A stretch of 64,000 nt of DNA from positions 8,409,852 to 8,473,851 of the forward strand of contig NC_031495.1 in the NCBI RefSeq assembly GCF_000237925.1. Direction: 5' to 3'. Shown here in pieces: positions 14,114 to 24,468 of this stretch. The number at the start of each line of letters is the position of its first letter. Within the stretch, counting starts at the first letter, position 1. The translations under genes and the position numbers were made by a program. The DNA is from Schistosoma mansoni (lineage: Eukaryota > Platyhelminthes > Trematoda > Strigeidida > Schistosomatidae). Under the pieces are notes generated by a model that worked only from the letters and a program-made list of their open reading frames with translations, ran no database searches and had not been told where the DNA came from.

Positions 14114-14323
14114 TTTTCAAAGTTGAAATCATGAGTCAATTGAAGCTAGACCACCATGGAAAACCTGGAAGCACTGGACGGCCGTTTCGTCCTATTATGG
14201 GACTCTTCAGCAGTGCGCGTCCACGATCCCGCACTTGCGAGATTCGAACCCAGATGGTCTAGCTTCAATCGACTAATGATTTCAACTTTGAAAATACTGA
14301 AATCTCCACAAAACAACTTCCGA
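14114..14323 (-). repeat. Family B foldback hammerhead retroposon with 14-bp TSD
   Basis: Flanked by TTATTACTCAATAT at 14100-14113 and 14324-14337. The left end (TTGAAATCATGAGTCAATTG, then AAGCTAGACCACCAT) is the inverted copy of the right end (ATGGTCTAGCTTCAATCG, ATGATTTCAACTTTGAAA). Between them lie the reverse-oriented hammerhead and a truncated tRNA-like part. The element went in as one unit. Confidence 0.85.
14168..14220 (-). ncRNA. Hammerhead ribozyme (family B), intact core
   Basis: Minus strand: stem I GCACTG pairs perfectly with CAGTGC. The core CTGAAGA and CGAAA and the cleavage triplet GTC are all present. Stem II closes on TCC/GGA. Stem III is the palindrome ACGGCCGT. The core sequence predicts activity. 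Confidence 0.75.
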
Positions 14324-14989
14324 TTATTACTCAATATGTAAAATATCCTTTTGTTTATAAATATTTAATGAACTTTGTGTTGTTGTTGTTGTTGTACTAC
14401 AACAATCCACAGTTAAAAAATATTGAACTTACTAAGTACAAAGGTGAAGTTATTATACAATCCATATGTAATCAAAACTTGTCAACAATAGGTTCGTTTT
14501 TTAAAAACCAAACTCGTAATTGCAAGGGTAATGTATGCTGATGATATTAATAATACTGAATTGATGTTTGTTGAAACTTTCGAGAATTCACAAGAAATAT
14601 GTCTCTTATCAGTTCATAAGTAGTACAATTGTTGTCTGATTTTAATACTTAGATATCTTGGGGACATGAATGAGGAACTCTAGTATTTATTTACTTGGTA
14701 TTCAACTTGATATATCAACTATTCAATAGAGAGTTCAGTTTTAGTAACGTTACATACAAACCTATTTAAGTTAATAAACTGTTAAATGCTTAATTGACCT
14801 TTATATGGCTTTTTTAATCCTTGATCCGAAATTATTCCGTGGAGACTGTCAATGAAATCTAAGATTTATATTGTTTTATTTGGGATAGTTAGGTAAATAT
14901 ACAAACCATTCAGCAATTTTTAGCATTACTAATTAAGCATACACTTTAACTAGATCACTAAGTTATAATAACCTAATGTAAAATCTAGC

Positions 14990-15180
14990 TGCTCTCACAT
15001 GGAATCCTGAAGGCCAAAGGAAAAGATTAAGACCAAAGAACACATTACGCCGAGAAATGGAGACAGACATGAGACAATGAACGACAACTGGATAGAAGTA
15101 GAAAGGTAGGCCCAGGAAAGAGTAGGTTGAAGAATACTGGTGGGCGGCCTATGCTCCATTGTGAGTAACAAGACTAATTA
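14990..15180 (+). mobile_element. RTE-like (SR2-type) non-LTR retrotransposon, extreme 3' end
   Basis: Encodes, with stops, the C-terminal end of the polyprotein (ALTWNPEGQ..., then a decayed form of the [10 protein letters not shown] ending seen in the copy at 21309) and stops at the usual 3' end. Heavily 5'-truncated. Confidence 0.8.
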
Positions 15181-15424
15181 AATAAGTAAAATATGTATGT
15201 AGTGATATCCGTTTTTGTTGTCAAGAGAACTTAACACACTCTTGATATTTCGACACAAATATATATACTAGTGACTAGCTTCTAGATTCAATTCATCGAG
15301 TTCTTGTGGGAAGCTGTGAACAGTTGAGCCCTTTGATATTGGATATGAGATAGTTATCCATCACAGGTTATAAAATATGCTAGCCCAATATCGTAAATTT
15401 ATTGAGATTAGATATACATACTGC

Positions 15425-15560
15425 TGAATGCTGGTTAAGTAGTCTAGAGGTTAGGTTTTCGACCTAGCAATCGAAGTCTTCAAGTTTGATTCCATGTGGC
15501 ACGGTGATGAACCATGACGAAAAAGCTATCAAGTTGTTGGTTTTCAATGGTAGCCGAACT
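15425..15560 (+). repeat. Degenerate tRNA-derived retroposon head (family B-like)
   Basis: GGTTAAGTAGTCTAGAGGTTAGG resembles the A-box region of family B, and TTCAAGTTTGATTCC resembles a B box. A remnant, ATGAACCATGACGAAAAAG, sits where the ribozyme would be. Much decayed. Confidence 0.4.
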
Positions 15561-15922
15561 AAGATTAGTTCATCATTTAAACTATGAAAATATGTATACC
15601 TTTGAGTTGACATAAAACTTTTTATCGTCTAATTAGACATCTAAAACTTTATATCTCTTCTAACTCCTTGTATTACAAGTTAAACAACAAAACAAGATTA
15701 CTTCGTTATAACTATATTTTGCTTTTATATTATCAAAAAGTGAACAAAGGATCATTCCTAATAAGTATATGAAAATATTGAGTGAGGAAATATTCACTTA
15801 TATTCTACACTAAATGTTATCCCAAAAATATATGATATGTAAACTATTCATAAAATACTTTATATTGTTACAAAGATTCGAATCTAACATCAATCAAAAC
15901 AAACTTAACAATTAACATAATA

Positions 15923-16311
15923 GGGGGTTGTTTGTGGAGATTTTTCATAATTTTTTTTATATATAGTTAAAATCATGAGTCAATTGAGGCTAGACCATCA
16001 TGGAAAACCTGGAAGCACTGAACGGTCTTTTCGACCTATTGTGAGACTCCTCAGTAGTGCGATTCCACTATCCCGACTCACGAGATTCGAACCCAGGGCC
16101 TACTAGTCTCGCGCGCGAGCACTTAGCTGATAGACCACTGAACCGGAATCCGCGCGAGATTGGTAGGTCCTGGGTTCAAATCTCGCTAGGTGGGATCGTG
16201 GATGCGCACTGTCGAGTAGTCCCACAATATGACGAAACGGCTGTCCAGTGCTTCCAAGATTTTCATGGTGGTCTAACTTCAATTGTCTCATGATTTCGAC
16301 TATATATAAAA
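15923..16311. repeat. Family B inverted dimer (palindrome) with 13-bp TSD
   Basis: Flanked by AATTAACATAATA at 15910-15922 and 16312-16324. The left half (15961 to about 16117) is a reverse-oriented family B unit. The right half (about 16156-16308) is a forward unit of the same family, giving a near-palindrome with arms of about 150 bp and a short centre. Both ribozyme cores are mutated (the forward one reads CTGTCGAGTAG), so neither should cleave. Confidence 0.85.
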
Positions 16312-16476
16312 AATTAACATAATACTTTCATAAACTATTAAATCAACTTCCACTAACTTTATCATTCTATATTCATTTAGGCTTTACATAATTAAAGCAT
16401 AGATCATCACAGCTATTCAGTTATATTGTTTTCAATATCATATATAAATATAATAATAATTATTATCATTACTTAC

Positions 16477-19400
16477 TCCATTACACTGTAACGTTCTGTA
16501 AAAGTAACTTCTTTCCATTTTTCAGTTTGATTTGAACCTGGTATTTCTAACCAATCTAATGAAATTTGGGATCGACCCAATAATGATGTAACAATAAATT
16601 CTTCATTGAATACATCTACACTTAACGCTAGATCATCCTAATAGTTAAAAATTTTTTTTGTTTGCGTTTTTTGTTTCCAGGTAAAAATAAAAAAAAATTA
16701 TTATTTCTAATTTTATTGATCAATTTACTTTTAAGGAAAAAATAAAAACAAACTAATAAACGAACTGATATCTTAACTTAATGCATAAACTTCAGGGAGT
16801 GATTGAAATAAATGTAACTCAATAATTGATTTTAGTGAGAATCTGTCGGGATATTTTTTTCTTCTTAGTTAAAAATATTACTATTGTGATGTTTGCTACT
16901 AATGTCAAGAGATATAAGTAGTATGTATGTGTAATTAATCAAAAGTGAAATGCATGAAGGTAGAAGGTTAAGAAGATTAAAGAAAAGAAAGCGAGAACAA
17001 AGAATAATTGGTGTAGAAATAAAAGAACAATAAAGTGTGGGGAAGATTGATTGATATTTTGCAGAAGGAATAGTCAAGTTTGAGACAATTGAGTAACATT
17101 TCGTTAATAAAAAATTTATTGTATGATTCTCAGATTTTACTAAGATGTTCTGTAATTTTTTGTTCCAATTCATTCGTTTGTCCCTGCCAGTGTGTACTTG
17201 TTCACTATACTAGCTGTTATTGAGTATGTTTTAGCATTATTATTAGAAAAGGTTTGATTGTAAAGTTGATATGATATAAGACAAGGAGCTATTTCATAGG
17301 ATACTGAGGTTGTTTCCAATGTCATTGCTATGTTTGTCGTAAAATTCTTGATTACAGTCAAAGTTTAAGTGAATAAGTAATCTTCTCATTTATAAGCAAA
17401 GTTAGATGGCGACTAGCAGTAGAATTTAGGACGCGCGTTTCGTCCTATTTGGCACTCGTTAACTTAATGTACCTGGGTCCCAGAGATGATATTCGTTCCG
17501 GGACTTGCATTTTACTTAGACTTTGTAAATAAATGTGTTTTCTCATCATCTGAATTAGTATTGCAGCAAATGTTGAATGTATTTGATCAACTTGAAATCT
17601 AGCAATCGATTTTAAAATAGTTGATTAGTAACAATATTAACCTATAAGTTGTTTCAGTAAACAGTATCAATCTTACAAACATCATTGATCAATATCAGTG
17701 ATTTAATAGTGAACTTTTTTTCATCTTAATATAGGAAATGACTGAACAACGATCAACTGATACTCTGACTATTAGTAGTATGATGAATGGCAAAATAATT
17801 AGTGTTCTAAACACGAAAGAATAGCTATTTTTTTAAAATGAATAATATACTCCAAAACACAACAAACGTATTCAAATAGTTTTGTTTGATGTTTACATTG
17901 ATGTTTAGAACTTCAATTGATCAGTCTCTTTACCCAATTGCACAAGCAAGTGGCTATCAGGACTCGGTAGCTGAGTGGATAACGCGATGTCGTTTGAAGC
18001 GAACGGTACTGGGTTCGAGTCCCAGAGTGAACATCAACTCTGAGATGCAGGTACATCCAAACGCGCGTCTAACTGAATTTCACTGCTAGCCACTATCCAT
18101 CTTTGCTTACAATAACAAACGTATGTCTTTGATTTCACTGTTAGTCATTAACAAAAACATATAATATTAATTCAGACAATATATCCAGACATCAGTTCAT
18201 TAATCTGAAGCACGAACATGGACTAGTTAAATTTAATTATAAACATTAACAACAAGGAATAGCTAAATCTTTTTAGATAATAATAAGACCGTTAATAAAA
18301 TTACAAGTGATCCATTGACTTAGTAATAGAATAGTTGACTTTTGATATTCATTTGCATAATTTTCATAACTCTTACTCTTTGTCTAAATATCAAAGATAC
18401 AATTTAAGCCATCATGATTTTTCATTCTGACGAAGTATATATTTCACTAGATTTATTCAAGGAATTAAAGGCTTAATTTAATATAGAACTTGTTTGTTAT
18501 GGTGTATATTTGTTCAAACAATTCAATGTAAAACTATGATGTAGATGATAAATGTAAACTGGAGTAATTTTTAAGTCTTAATCTTAATGCTAACTAAATG
18601 TGTATAATTCATCTCTCACTTTATAAACAGCACTGAAAATAGTTTTTTTTCTTTTTCTGTTATATCCCGTGGAGATTTATGAATGGTAACTCTGAGGACT
18701 ATTTATAGACCAATGTGATATGTATATTTCCTATTGTATAATTGTTAAGTAAGTTAACTATTCATATTCTTGTCCCTCTTATTATAAGCTTTATTCTGAC
18801 CTATAGACTATTGTTATACGATTTACCATTCTTGAGTTATCCCTGGTCTACTAATTACTGTTCTCCCTATTCACAGCCATATTTGGCCAAATCTTATACA
18901 AATGTTATTTTCTATTTTATGTTATGATGTGGTCTGTTTGCTTGGTATATAAACCCAGTATGTTTTAGAATAATGATTGATGTTGCAAAGGCTGTTATTA
19001 ATGTTCTGGACTTAACTGGCTGGGCTAGGCACATAGTAGGATCAAGTAGTGTTCTATGCTGCTCATACGGTTTCTCGTGTATCATTGCTCTGATCGATAA
19101 TTTACTCCTCTCTGATTGGCAGGGATCATCATGTCATATATTAAACAGGGTACACACATCCCACGATATAACATTTTCTTTTCAAATAAACAGTTATTCA
19201 GTAAATTGATCTACTAAGTTCATTCTGACTTAAACGATTCTTTATTAAGTAATGATTTGTAAGCTGATAGTTTTCAGTGAAATAATTTCAACTGTTGATG
19301 ATTCATAAATAGTTAACAAAACCTTATTCTCAAAGTTGAAAGCATGAGTCAATTAAAGCCGGACCACCAAGGAAAACCTGAGAGCACTGGACGGCCGTTT

Positions 19401-19548
19401 CGTCCTATTGTGGGACTCCTCAGAAGTACTTTCAACTATGAAAATACTGAAATCTCCACAAAATCCCTTGTGATTAAAGCCTTATTCAATAAACATTAGT
19501 TGGCCGTATATAAATATATCAAAGTTTATATATTACATTAAGTTTATA

Positions 19549-19590
<42 letters not shown>

Positions 19591-22430
19591 CATATATATA
19601 TATATATATAACAGTCAATTGAATCACTTACAGTCCAATTTGACACAGTAAATACAAGTGGATTGGTTATATTTTCATTCAATTCATCATCAAATATGAT
19701 AGTCTGTTTATGTTCATATTGTGAACCCGATCCACCAAATTCATACTTTTGTATACATTGTCTTCAATTAAATGAAAACATATGAATTATGAATTGTGTA
19801 TGTAAATCATTTATAAAGATGAAGAAAAATTAAATGATAGACTTTATAAATATCATCATATGTAAGAGTTCTCAATTGCCTATTGCTGATACAAGATCCT
19901 AAACAAATAAATCTGTTTTTATTGAACAAGTTAATGACCGGTTAGACTCAGGGAATTATTGAATTAAGTGGTGGTGTTTTGACAGGTTGAAAGCGGGTTT
20001 GAATCTAAGTACAAGCATCTATACGGAAATTTAGAGATATCCAAGTGAGTGGTCTTGTAAATATGAAAGATTGAGTATTCTTTATTCCACTGTTAGTCAC
20101 AATCTTGCATTACCACATATTTTATTTAATTATTTCAGTGGTTAAGTCGCTGACTGTGAAGAAGAGTGAGACACGAAGAAATCTGTCAAGTAGTATCAAT
20201 TACCGCGAGAATACAGTACACCTCAATGACGAGTGGCAAACAGTATGAAACTTATGTCCAGTATTTCCTGTAGACTACCACAGACTACTTTGCACTGCAA
20301 TATAGTACACGCAATATCGGGTCATCCAGACAAGTGTTTACTTTTCAACTTGTTCGATAGAATTCAATCAGGAATAAGAAATACTCCAAAACATGACAGT
20401 GGTTACTACCTAATGATCAATTACTTGTGAACTACAAGAGTTCACGATATTTCTGATCACTTGGTTTGGACAGAGTATAGGATAGTTCTTGAAGAAATTA
20501 TTGATTCCTTTCAAAAATACTTTCACGTTTATGAATAGTCAGGAAAATTATGTTATAATCAAATGGAAATATATTTTGTAATCTCTACTCGAATACATCA
20601 AATATAGTGAATAGATTATTATTATTATCACCAATAGTAACAATGGTAGATCTTAAATAATTCTAGAATTGAAAAGGAGACTTTTGGTAAAGTTCGATAG
20701 TATATTCCAATCTATGATAATCAGTGAGTAGCAATCTTTCTATCGGTAACCAAAAAAATGTATAACTAGTCACTTAGTATTGTTTGTTTGAATCTTCCCA
20801 TTGATGTTTAGGACTGCAACTGGTCAGTTTCTTATTGGCATCAGGACTCAGTAGCTCAGTGGATAACGCGATGGCGTTTGAAGCGAAAGGTACTGGGTTC
20901 GAGTCCCAGAGTGAACATCAACTCCGAGATGCAGGCACATCCATCTGATGACTCCCAAATAGGACGAAACGCGCGTCAAACTGAATTCCACTGCTAGCCG
21001 CTTTCCATCTTTGCTTATAATGTATAACTAGTCACCTTACTTAACATTTACTGACCTTGAAAGTTTGCTATCATAAGTAGACCATCTCTGTAGATAATCA
21101 CCAGTAATGATTAAATGTTTATTGATTGACACCACGAAAATAAACATTATTACATATGGTTACCTATCAGTTACTTACTTAATATTTACAGCTTATGTTT
21201 AAAATACGATACTACTGATTCTCTTTTTTTCAATGAAATATCTTTTAACCATTCAGATTTTTCTATTAGTTTATCTTGACATTGATTTAATTTATAATAA
21301 CCAAAGATCTACAATAAGAGCAGCATATTTACAGCTGAAGAACACTTGGAATTCAAAACAATTGTCAACCAACACCAAGATCAGAATTTCCTATACAAAT
21401 GCCAAGACAGTTCCATTGTGTAGGGTAGAAACTTGAAGAACTATGAAAGCCATCATCCAGAAGATACAAGTGTTTATTAACAGTTGTCTACGCAAAATAC
21501 TTTGGATCTGTTGGCCAGACACTATCAGAAACAACCTACTATGGGAGAGAACATACCGGGTTCCAGCGGAGGAAGAAATCAGGAAGAAGCGCTGGAAGTG
21601 GATAGGACACATATTTAGGAAATCGCCCGACTGCGTCACAAAGCAAGCTCTCACATGGAATCCCCAAGGCCAATGCAGAAGGGGAAGACCAAAGAACACG
21701 TTACGCTGAGAAATGGAAACAGATATGAGAAGAATGAACAGCAACTGGATAAAACTAGAAAGGAAGGCCCAGGTCAGAGTGGGTTGGAGAATGCTGGTCG
21801 GCGGCCTATGCTCCATTGGGAGTAACAGGCGTAAATGAGTAAGTGAGTAAAGATCTACAATCAGCTCAATTCTAAACAATATTTACAAATGCACACACAC
21901 ACAAAGCAATCATATTTTAGAATAGCACTGAGGACTCAGTGGCCGAGTGGATAACGTGATGGCGTTTGAAGCGAACAGTACTGGGTTTGAGTCCCAGAGT
22001 GAACATCAACTCCGAGATGCAGGTACATCCATCTGACGAGTCCCGAATAGGACGAAACACACGTCAAACTGGATTCCACTGTTAGCCACTATCCATCTTT
22101 GCTTATAATCATATTTCAGAATGTTAACAGGGAAAATATTCTACATTATACAATATCATTTAAATATACCATATAAATTGAATTATATAATCCGTTCACT
22201 ATTGAATACTTCTTTTAAATTTACCCTAAAGATTTTTTTGTTAGACAAATAACAAAGTAAGGGGAACAGTATTCATGTCTTTCTTGGTGATCACACCATT
22301 TATGATAAAATGTAGTTTTTGATGGATAATAGAATGATTCAAGTTCCACAAGTATTGTCACATTAGTAGATTTAATAGAATAGATTATTCCGAATAGTAT
22401 AAACAATACCGTAGAGTATAATTGTTTCAT
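16477..22430 (-). CDS. Notch-ligand-like protein (MNNL/C2 domain), 5' three coding exons, partial
   Basis: Exons on the minus strand: 22430-22225, 19761-19632 and 16637-16477, with donors GTAAAT, GTAAGT and GTAAGT and compatible phases at both joins. Exon 1 starts at the ATG at 22430 ([18 protein letters not shown], a signal peptide). Then follow [11 protein letters not shown], a cysteine cluster ending CSPYFVICL, and across the first junction [13 protein letters not shown]. This matches the Delta/Jagged N-terminal pattern C..YF.VCL...C.(Y)xFG.GS. The next part ([33 protein letters not shown]) reads as beta strands of a C2-type fold, which the MNNL domain is known to adopt. In such ligands a DSL domain and EGF repeats follow and bind Notch on a neighbouring cell. 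Those exons were not found below 16477, so they are past large introns or outside the window. Another C2-like secreted protein is possible. Confidence 0.5.
17393..17515 (-). repeat. Family A (Sm-alpha-like) fragment
   Basis: AAGCAAAGTTAGATGGCGACTAGCAG, then the ribozyme complement (GACGCGCGTTTCGTCC ... GGCACTCGTTAA), then a few bases of the linker. CTGA in the core has become TTAA, so it should be inactive. Lies in the intron between exons 2 and 3 of the Notch-ligand-like gene. Confidence 0.75.
17899..18111 (+). repeat. Family A (Sm-alpha-like) copy lacking the hammerhead core
   Basis: Head: GACTCGGTAGCTGAGTGGA (A-box region) and GGGTTCGAGTCCC (B-box region). After GGTACATCC the sequence jumps straight to AAACGCGCGTC, so the CTGACGAG core, stem II and the first bases of CGAAA are deleted near 18058. 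The CACTATCCATCTTTGCTTA end is intact. Confidence 0.8.
19330..19479 (-). repeat. Family B foldback hammerhead retroposon, short form
   Basis: Flanked by CCTTATTC at 19322-19329 and 19480-19487. Inverted tail (GTTGAAAGCATGAGTCAATT), reverse hammerhead, then directly the forward tail (TTTCAACTATGAAAATACTG, AAATCTCCAC). The tRNA-like part is missing. The ribozyme core reads CTGAGGA and CGAAA, but the outer part of stem I is mismatched. Confidence 0.75.
19551..19611. repeat. (TA)n microsatellite
   Basis: Two runs of alternating TA separated by one AACA interruption, just downstream of exon 2 of the minus-strand Notch-ligand-like gene. Confidence 0.95.
20774..21018 (+). repeat. Family A (Sm-alpha-like) monomer with perfect 17-bp TSD
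   Basis: Flanked by AATGTATAACTAGTCAC at 20757-20773 and 21019-21035. Contains linker, tRNA-like head, hammerhead and the ATCTTTGCTTAT end. The ribozyme has CTGATGAC in place of CTGATGAG, which breaks the first pair of stem II, and carries the AAA insertion after the cleavage triplet (GTCAAACTG). Confidence 0.9.
21309..21838 (+). mobile_element. RTE-like (SR2-type) non-LTR retrotransposon, 3' fragment
   Basis: Plus-strand reading gives the end of the reverse transcriptase and the C-terminal region: [77 protein letters not shown] and [19 protein letters not shown]. Two in-frame stops show it is dead. It lies in intron 1 of the Notch-ligand-like gene, antisense to it. Confidence 0.85.
21924..22106 (+). 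repeat. Family A (Sm-alpha-like) monomer with 16-bp TSD
   Basis: Flanked by AATCATATTTTAGAAT at 21908-21923 and the same with one change at 22107-22122. It contains just the tRNA-like head (GGACTCAGTGGCCGAGTGG, GGGTTTGAGTCCC), the hammerhead and the 3' end, without the upstream linker. Confidence 0.9.
22026..22076 (+). ncRNA. Hammerhead ribozyme (family A, AAA-insertion subtype)
   Basis: Core CTGACGA, CGAAA and cleavage triplet GTC are intact; stem III is ACACACGT. Three bases (AAA) are inserted between the cleavage triplet and the stem I strand CTGGAT. Confidence 0.7.
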
Positions 22431-22492
22431 GGTTATGTAATTGTATTCTCTATACAATAATAAAAACAAAATAATAAACAAATTAGAATTCT

Positions 22493-22810
22493 CAGAAGGG
22501 GTTTTGTGGAGATTTTAGTAATTTTATAGAGTTGAGATCATGAATCAACTCACTGATGACATTGATGAACGGTTGCTCAATTCCGTGGATTGGTTGAAGT
22601 TAGACACTAACACCGTTGGATGCCAGCTCAGTGGTCTATCGGTTAAGTTCTCTGGTGCGATACTGGTAGGTCCTGAGTTCGGATCTCCCGAGGCGGGATC
22701 GTGGATGCACACTGCCGAGGAGTCCAACAATAAGACAAAACGGCCGTCCAGTGCCTGCAGGTTTTCCATGTTGGTCTATCTTCAATTGACTCATGATCTC
22801 AACTCTATAA
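22493..22810 (+). repeat. Family B foldback hammerhead retroposon with 12-bp TSD
   Basis: Flanked by AATTAGAATTCT at 22481-22492 and 22811-22822. The left end (TTATAGAGTTGAGATCATGA) is the inverted copy of the right end (TCATGATCTCAACTCTATAA). Inside is a tRNA-like head (GCTCAGTGGTCTATCGG, then a B-box-like GAGTTCGGATCTC) and a forward hammerhead whose core is mutated (CCGAGGAG, CAAAA). It lies about 60 bp upstream of the Notch-ligand-like start codon. Confidence 0.85.
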
Positions 22811-22898
22811 AATTAGAATTCTAGTAATTTCTTTTTTTTAAAAAAATTAATCTTTTCATCGAATGAAAGATTAAAAAACATTAAAAATTATTTTATTT

Positions 22899-23381
22899 TT
22901 GTATTGTTTATTTGAATCTTTTCATCGATGTTTAGGACTGAAATTGATTTGTCACATATTGGCATATGTACATCCTGTGAGGAATGCCTCGATATTGCCT
23001 TAAGTTACAAAGATCATAAGTAAAGATGAATGGTAGTCAACAATGGAATCCAAGAAGAAAGTTTCGTTGTATTAGAGACTAGTCAACTTGATGTATCTGC
23101 ATCCTAGTGTTGATATTTATTTAGGACTCGAACCTAGTACCGTTCTCTTCAAACGCCATTGAGAAATGCACTTAACTACGGAGTCCACATAACCACTAGC
23201 TTATACAATAGGGTGAAGTTTTAATCTATTTTGTGTTGGTCATTTGAATGTTTTCATTGATGTTTATGACTGTAATTGATCAGTCAATACTGGGATGCAG
23301 GTACATCTAACTGACGAGTCTTAAATAGGACAAAATACGCCTGCTGGATTCTACTGCTAAACACTATCTATATTTGCTTAT
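22899..23381. repeat. Family A (Sm-alpha-like) inverted pair, degenerate
   Basis: A reverse unit (22899-23287: linker, ribozyme complement, tRNA-like head complement) is joined head-on to the ribozyme part of a forward unit (23288-23381: CTGACGAGTCTTAAATAGGACAAAATACG). Both ribozymes carry core changes. Confidence 0.75.
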
Positions 23382-23459
23382 TTCATTTTGTTTAAGCTTT
23401 ACATACAGACCATTCTAATCAGTAAAGAAATCTATTTTTTAAATCTATAATTCAATGAG

Positions 23460-23588
23460 GCTCAGTGGTCTATCGGTTAAGTGCTCGCGCGCGAGACTGG
23501 TAGGTCCTGGGTTCGAATCTCGAGAGGCATGGTCGTGGATGCGCACTGCTGAGAAGTCCCACAATAGGACGAGACGGCCGTCCAGTGC
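23460..23588 (+). repeat. Family B minimal unit (tRNA-like head plus hammerhead) with 13-bp TSD
   Basis: Flanked by ATAATTCAATGAG at 23447-23459 and ATAATTCAATGGG at 23589-23601. The insert starts at GCTCAGTGGTCTATCGG and ends exactly at the last base of ribozyme stem I (CCGTCCAGTGC). The usual tail is absent. The core is mutated (GAGAAG, CGAGA). Confidence 0.85.
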
Positions 23589-23895
23589 ATAATTCAATGG
23601 GAATAAATTATGACATAAAAACGTCCTATCATTTGTATTACTTACATTCTACTAAAGGAAATTAAAATACTTAAATAAAAAAATTTGGAATATATAGTAA
23701 ACATTTCTGTACTTTAAACTCATTCAAGTTCAGTCATCATTATGTGTGTAAAAAACATGGAACCATAGTAAGTTTTACTCAAGAACTCTTGAATAAAGAA
23801 GGTTTTTAAAACAAATTTCATTATCTATAGTGATAAGATAAACATATCATGTTAATCTGTGAATATAATCAGAAAGGGGTATTGTAATGAATATT

Positions 23896-24468
23896 ATAAT
23901 AATTTAATAGTTGAATTCGTGAGTCACTTAAAGCCAAACCTGATAAGTCTTGTTGATTGAATGCTATACTCGGATCCTAAGCTAGTCTCGTAACCACCCC
24001 CCAAGCTAGAACTACACAGCGACTTGAACACGAGAGAAAAGGCGCAAAATATATGAGAAGCACTTTACTCCAAAGGTTCATTTATGTACAGAAAATACAG
24101 GGTTTTTATAGTATTTTACAAGTCCTTGCATTTTCCTGAAAATTCTAGAACGCTACTAAATATAGTAGCAGTATAGTAATCAGCCAATCAGAACCTCTAC
24201 ATGTGACTTTTCATTTTCGCGATACTTCTAGCAAAACTTCTAATCAAACGCTGATTAGATAAAATACTTCTTAATGTTCTCTGAGCTTGTCATTTCTATT
24301 ACGAGAAATTTTCAGGATCGCCCACAACAAAACCACTATGGAGAACCTGGATGCACTGGATGGCTGTTTCGTCCTAGTATGGAACTCCTCAGCAGTGTGC
24401 ATCCACGATCACACTAGCGAGATTTGAACTCAGGACCTACTGGTCTCACACGTGAACGCTTAAACTTT
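23896..24468 (-). repeat. Family B copy interrupted by a solo LTR
   Basis: The left piece (AGTTGAATTCGTGAGTCACTT up to 23940) and right piece (from 24330: AAACCACTATGGAGAACCTGG, ribozyme complement, tRNA-like head complement) join into one reverse-oriented family B copy when the LTR is ignored. Confidence 0.8.
23941..24329 (-). mobile_element. Solo LTR, 389 bp, with 5-bp TSD
   Basis: Direct repeats AAACC at 23936-23940 and 24330-24334 flank a sequence that, on the minus strand, begins TGTTGTGG and ends TTATCA, the TG...CA ends of LTRs. A TATA-like CTATAAAAACC lies in the middle on the minus strand. No internal retrotransposon sequence remains, so this is probably the product of LTR-LTR recombination. 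The family is not assigned. Confidence 0.75.

Noticed and set aside
17940-18030. Genuine tRNA gene (A and B boxes, here and in many other places)
   Set aside because: The boxes belong to the tRNA-like heads of family A and B retroposons; no acceptor stem or cloverleaf closes around them.
22431-22481. Longer N-terminus of the Notch-ligand-like protein
   Set aside because: The upstream start would be TTG; the ATG at 22430 begins a good signal peptide.
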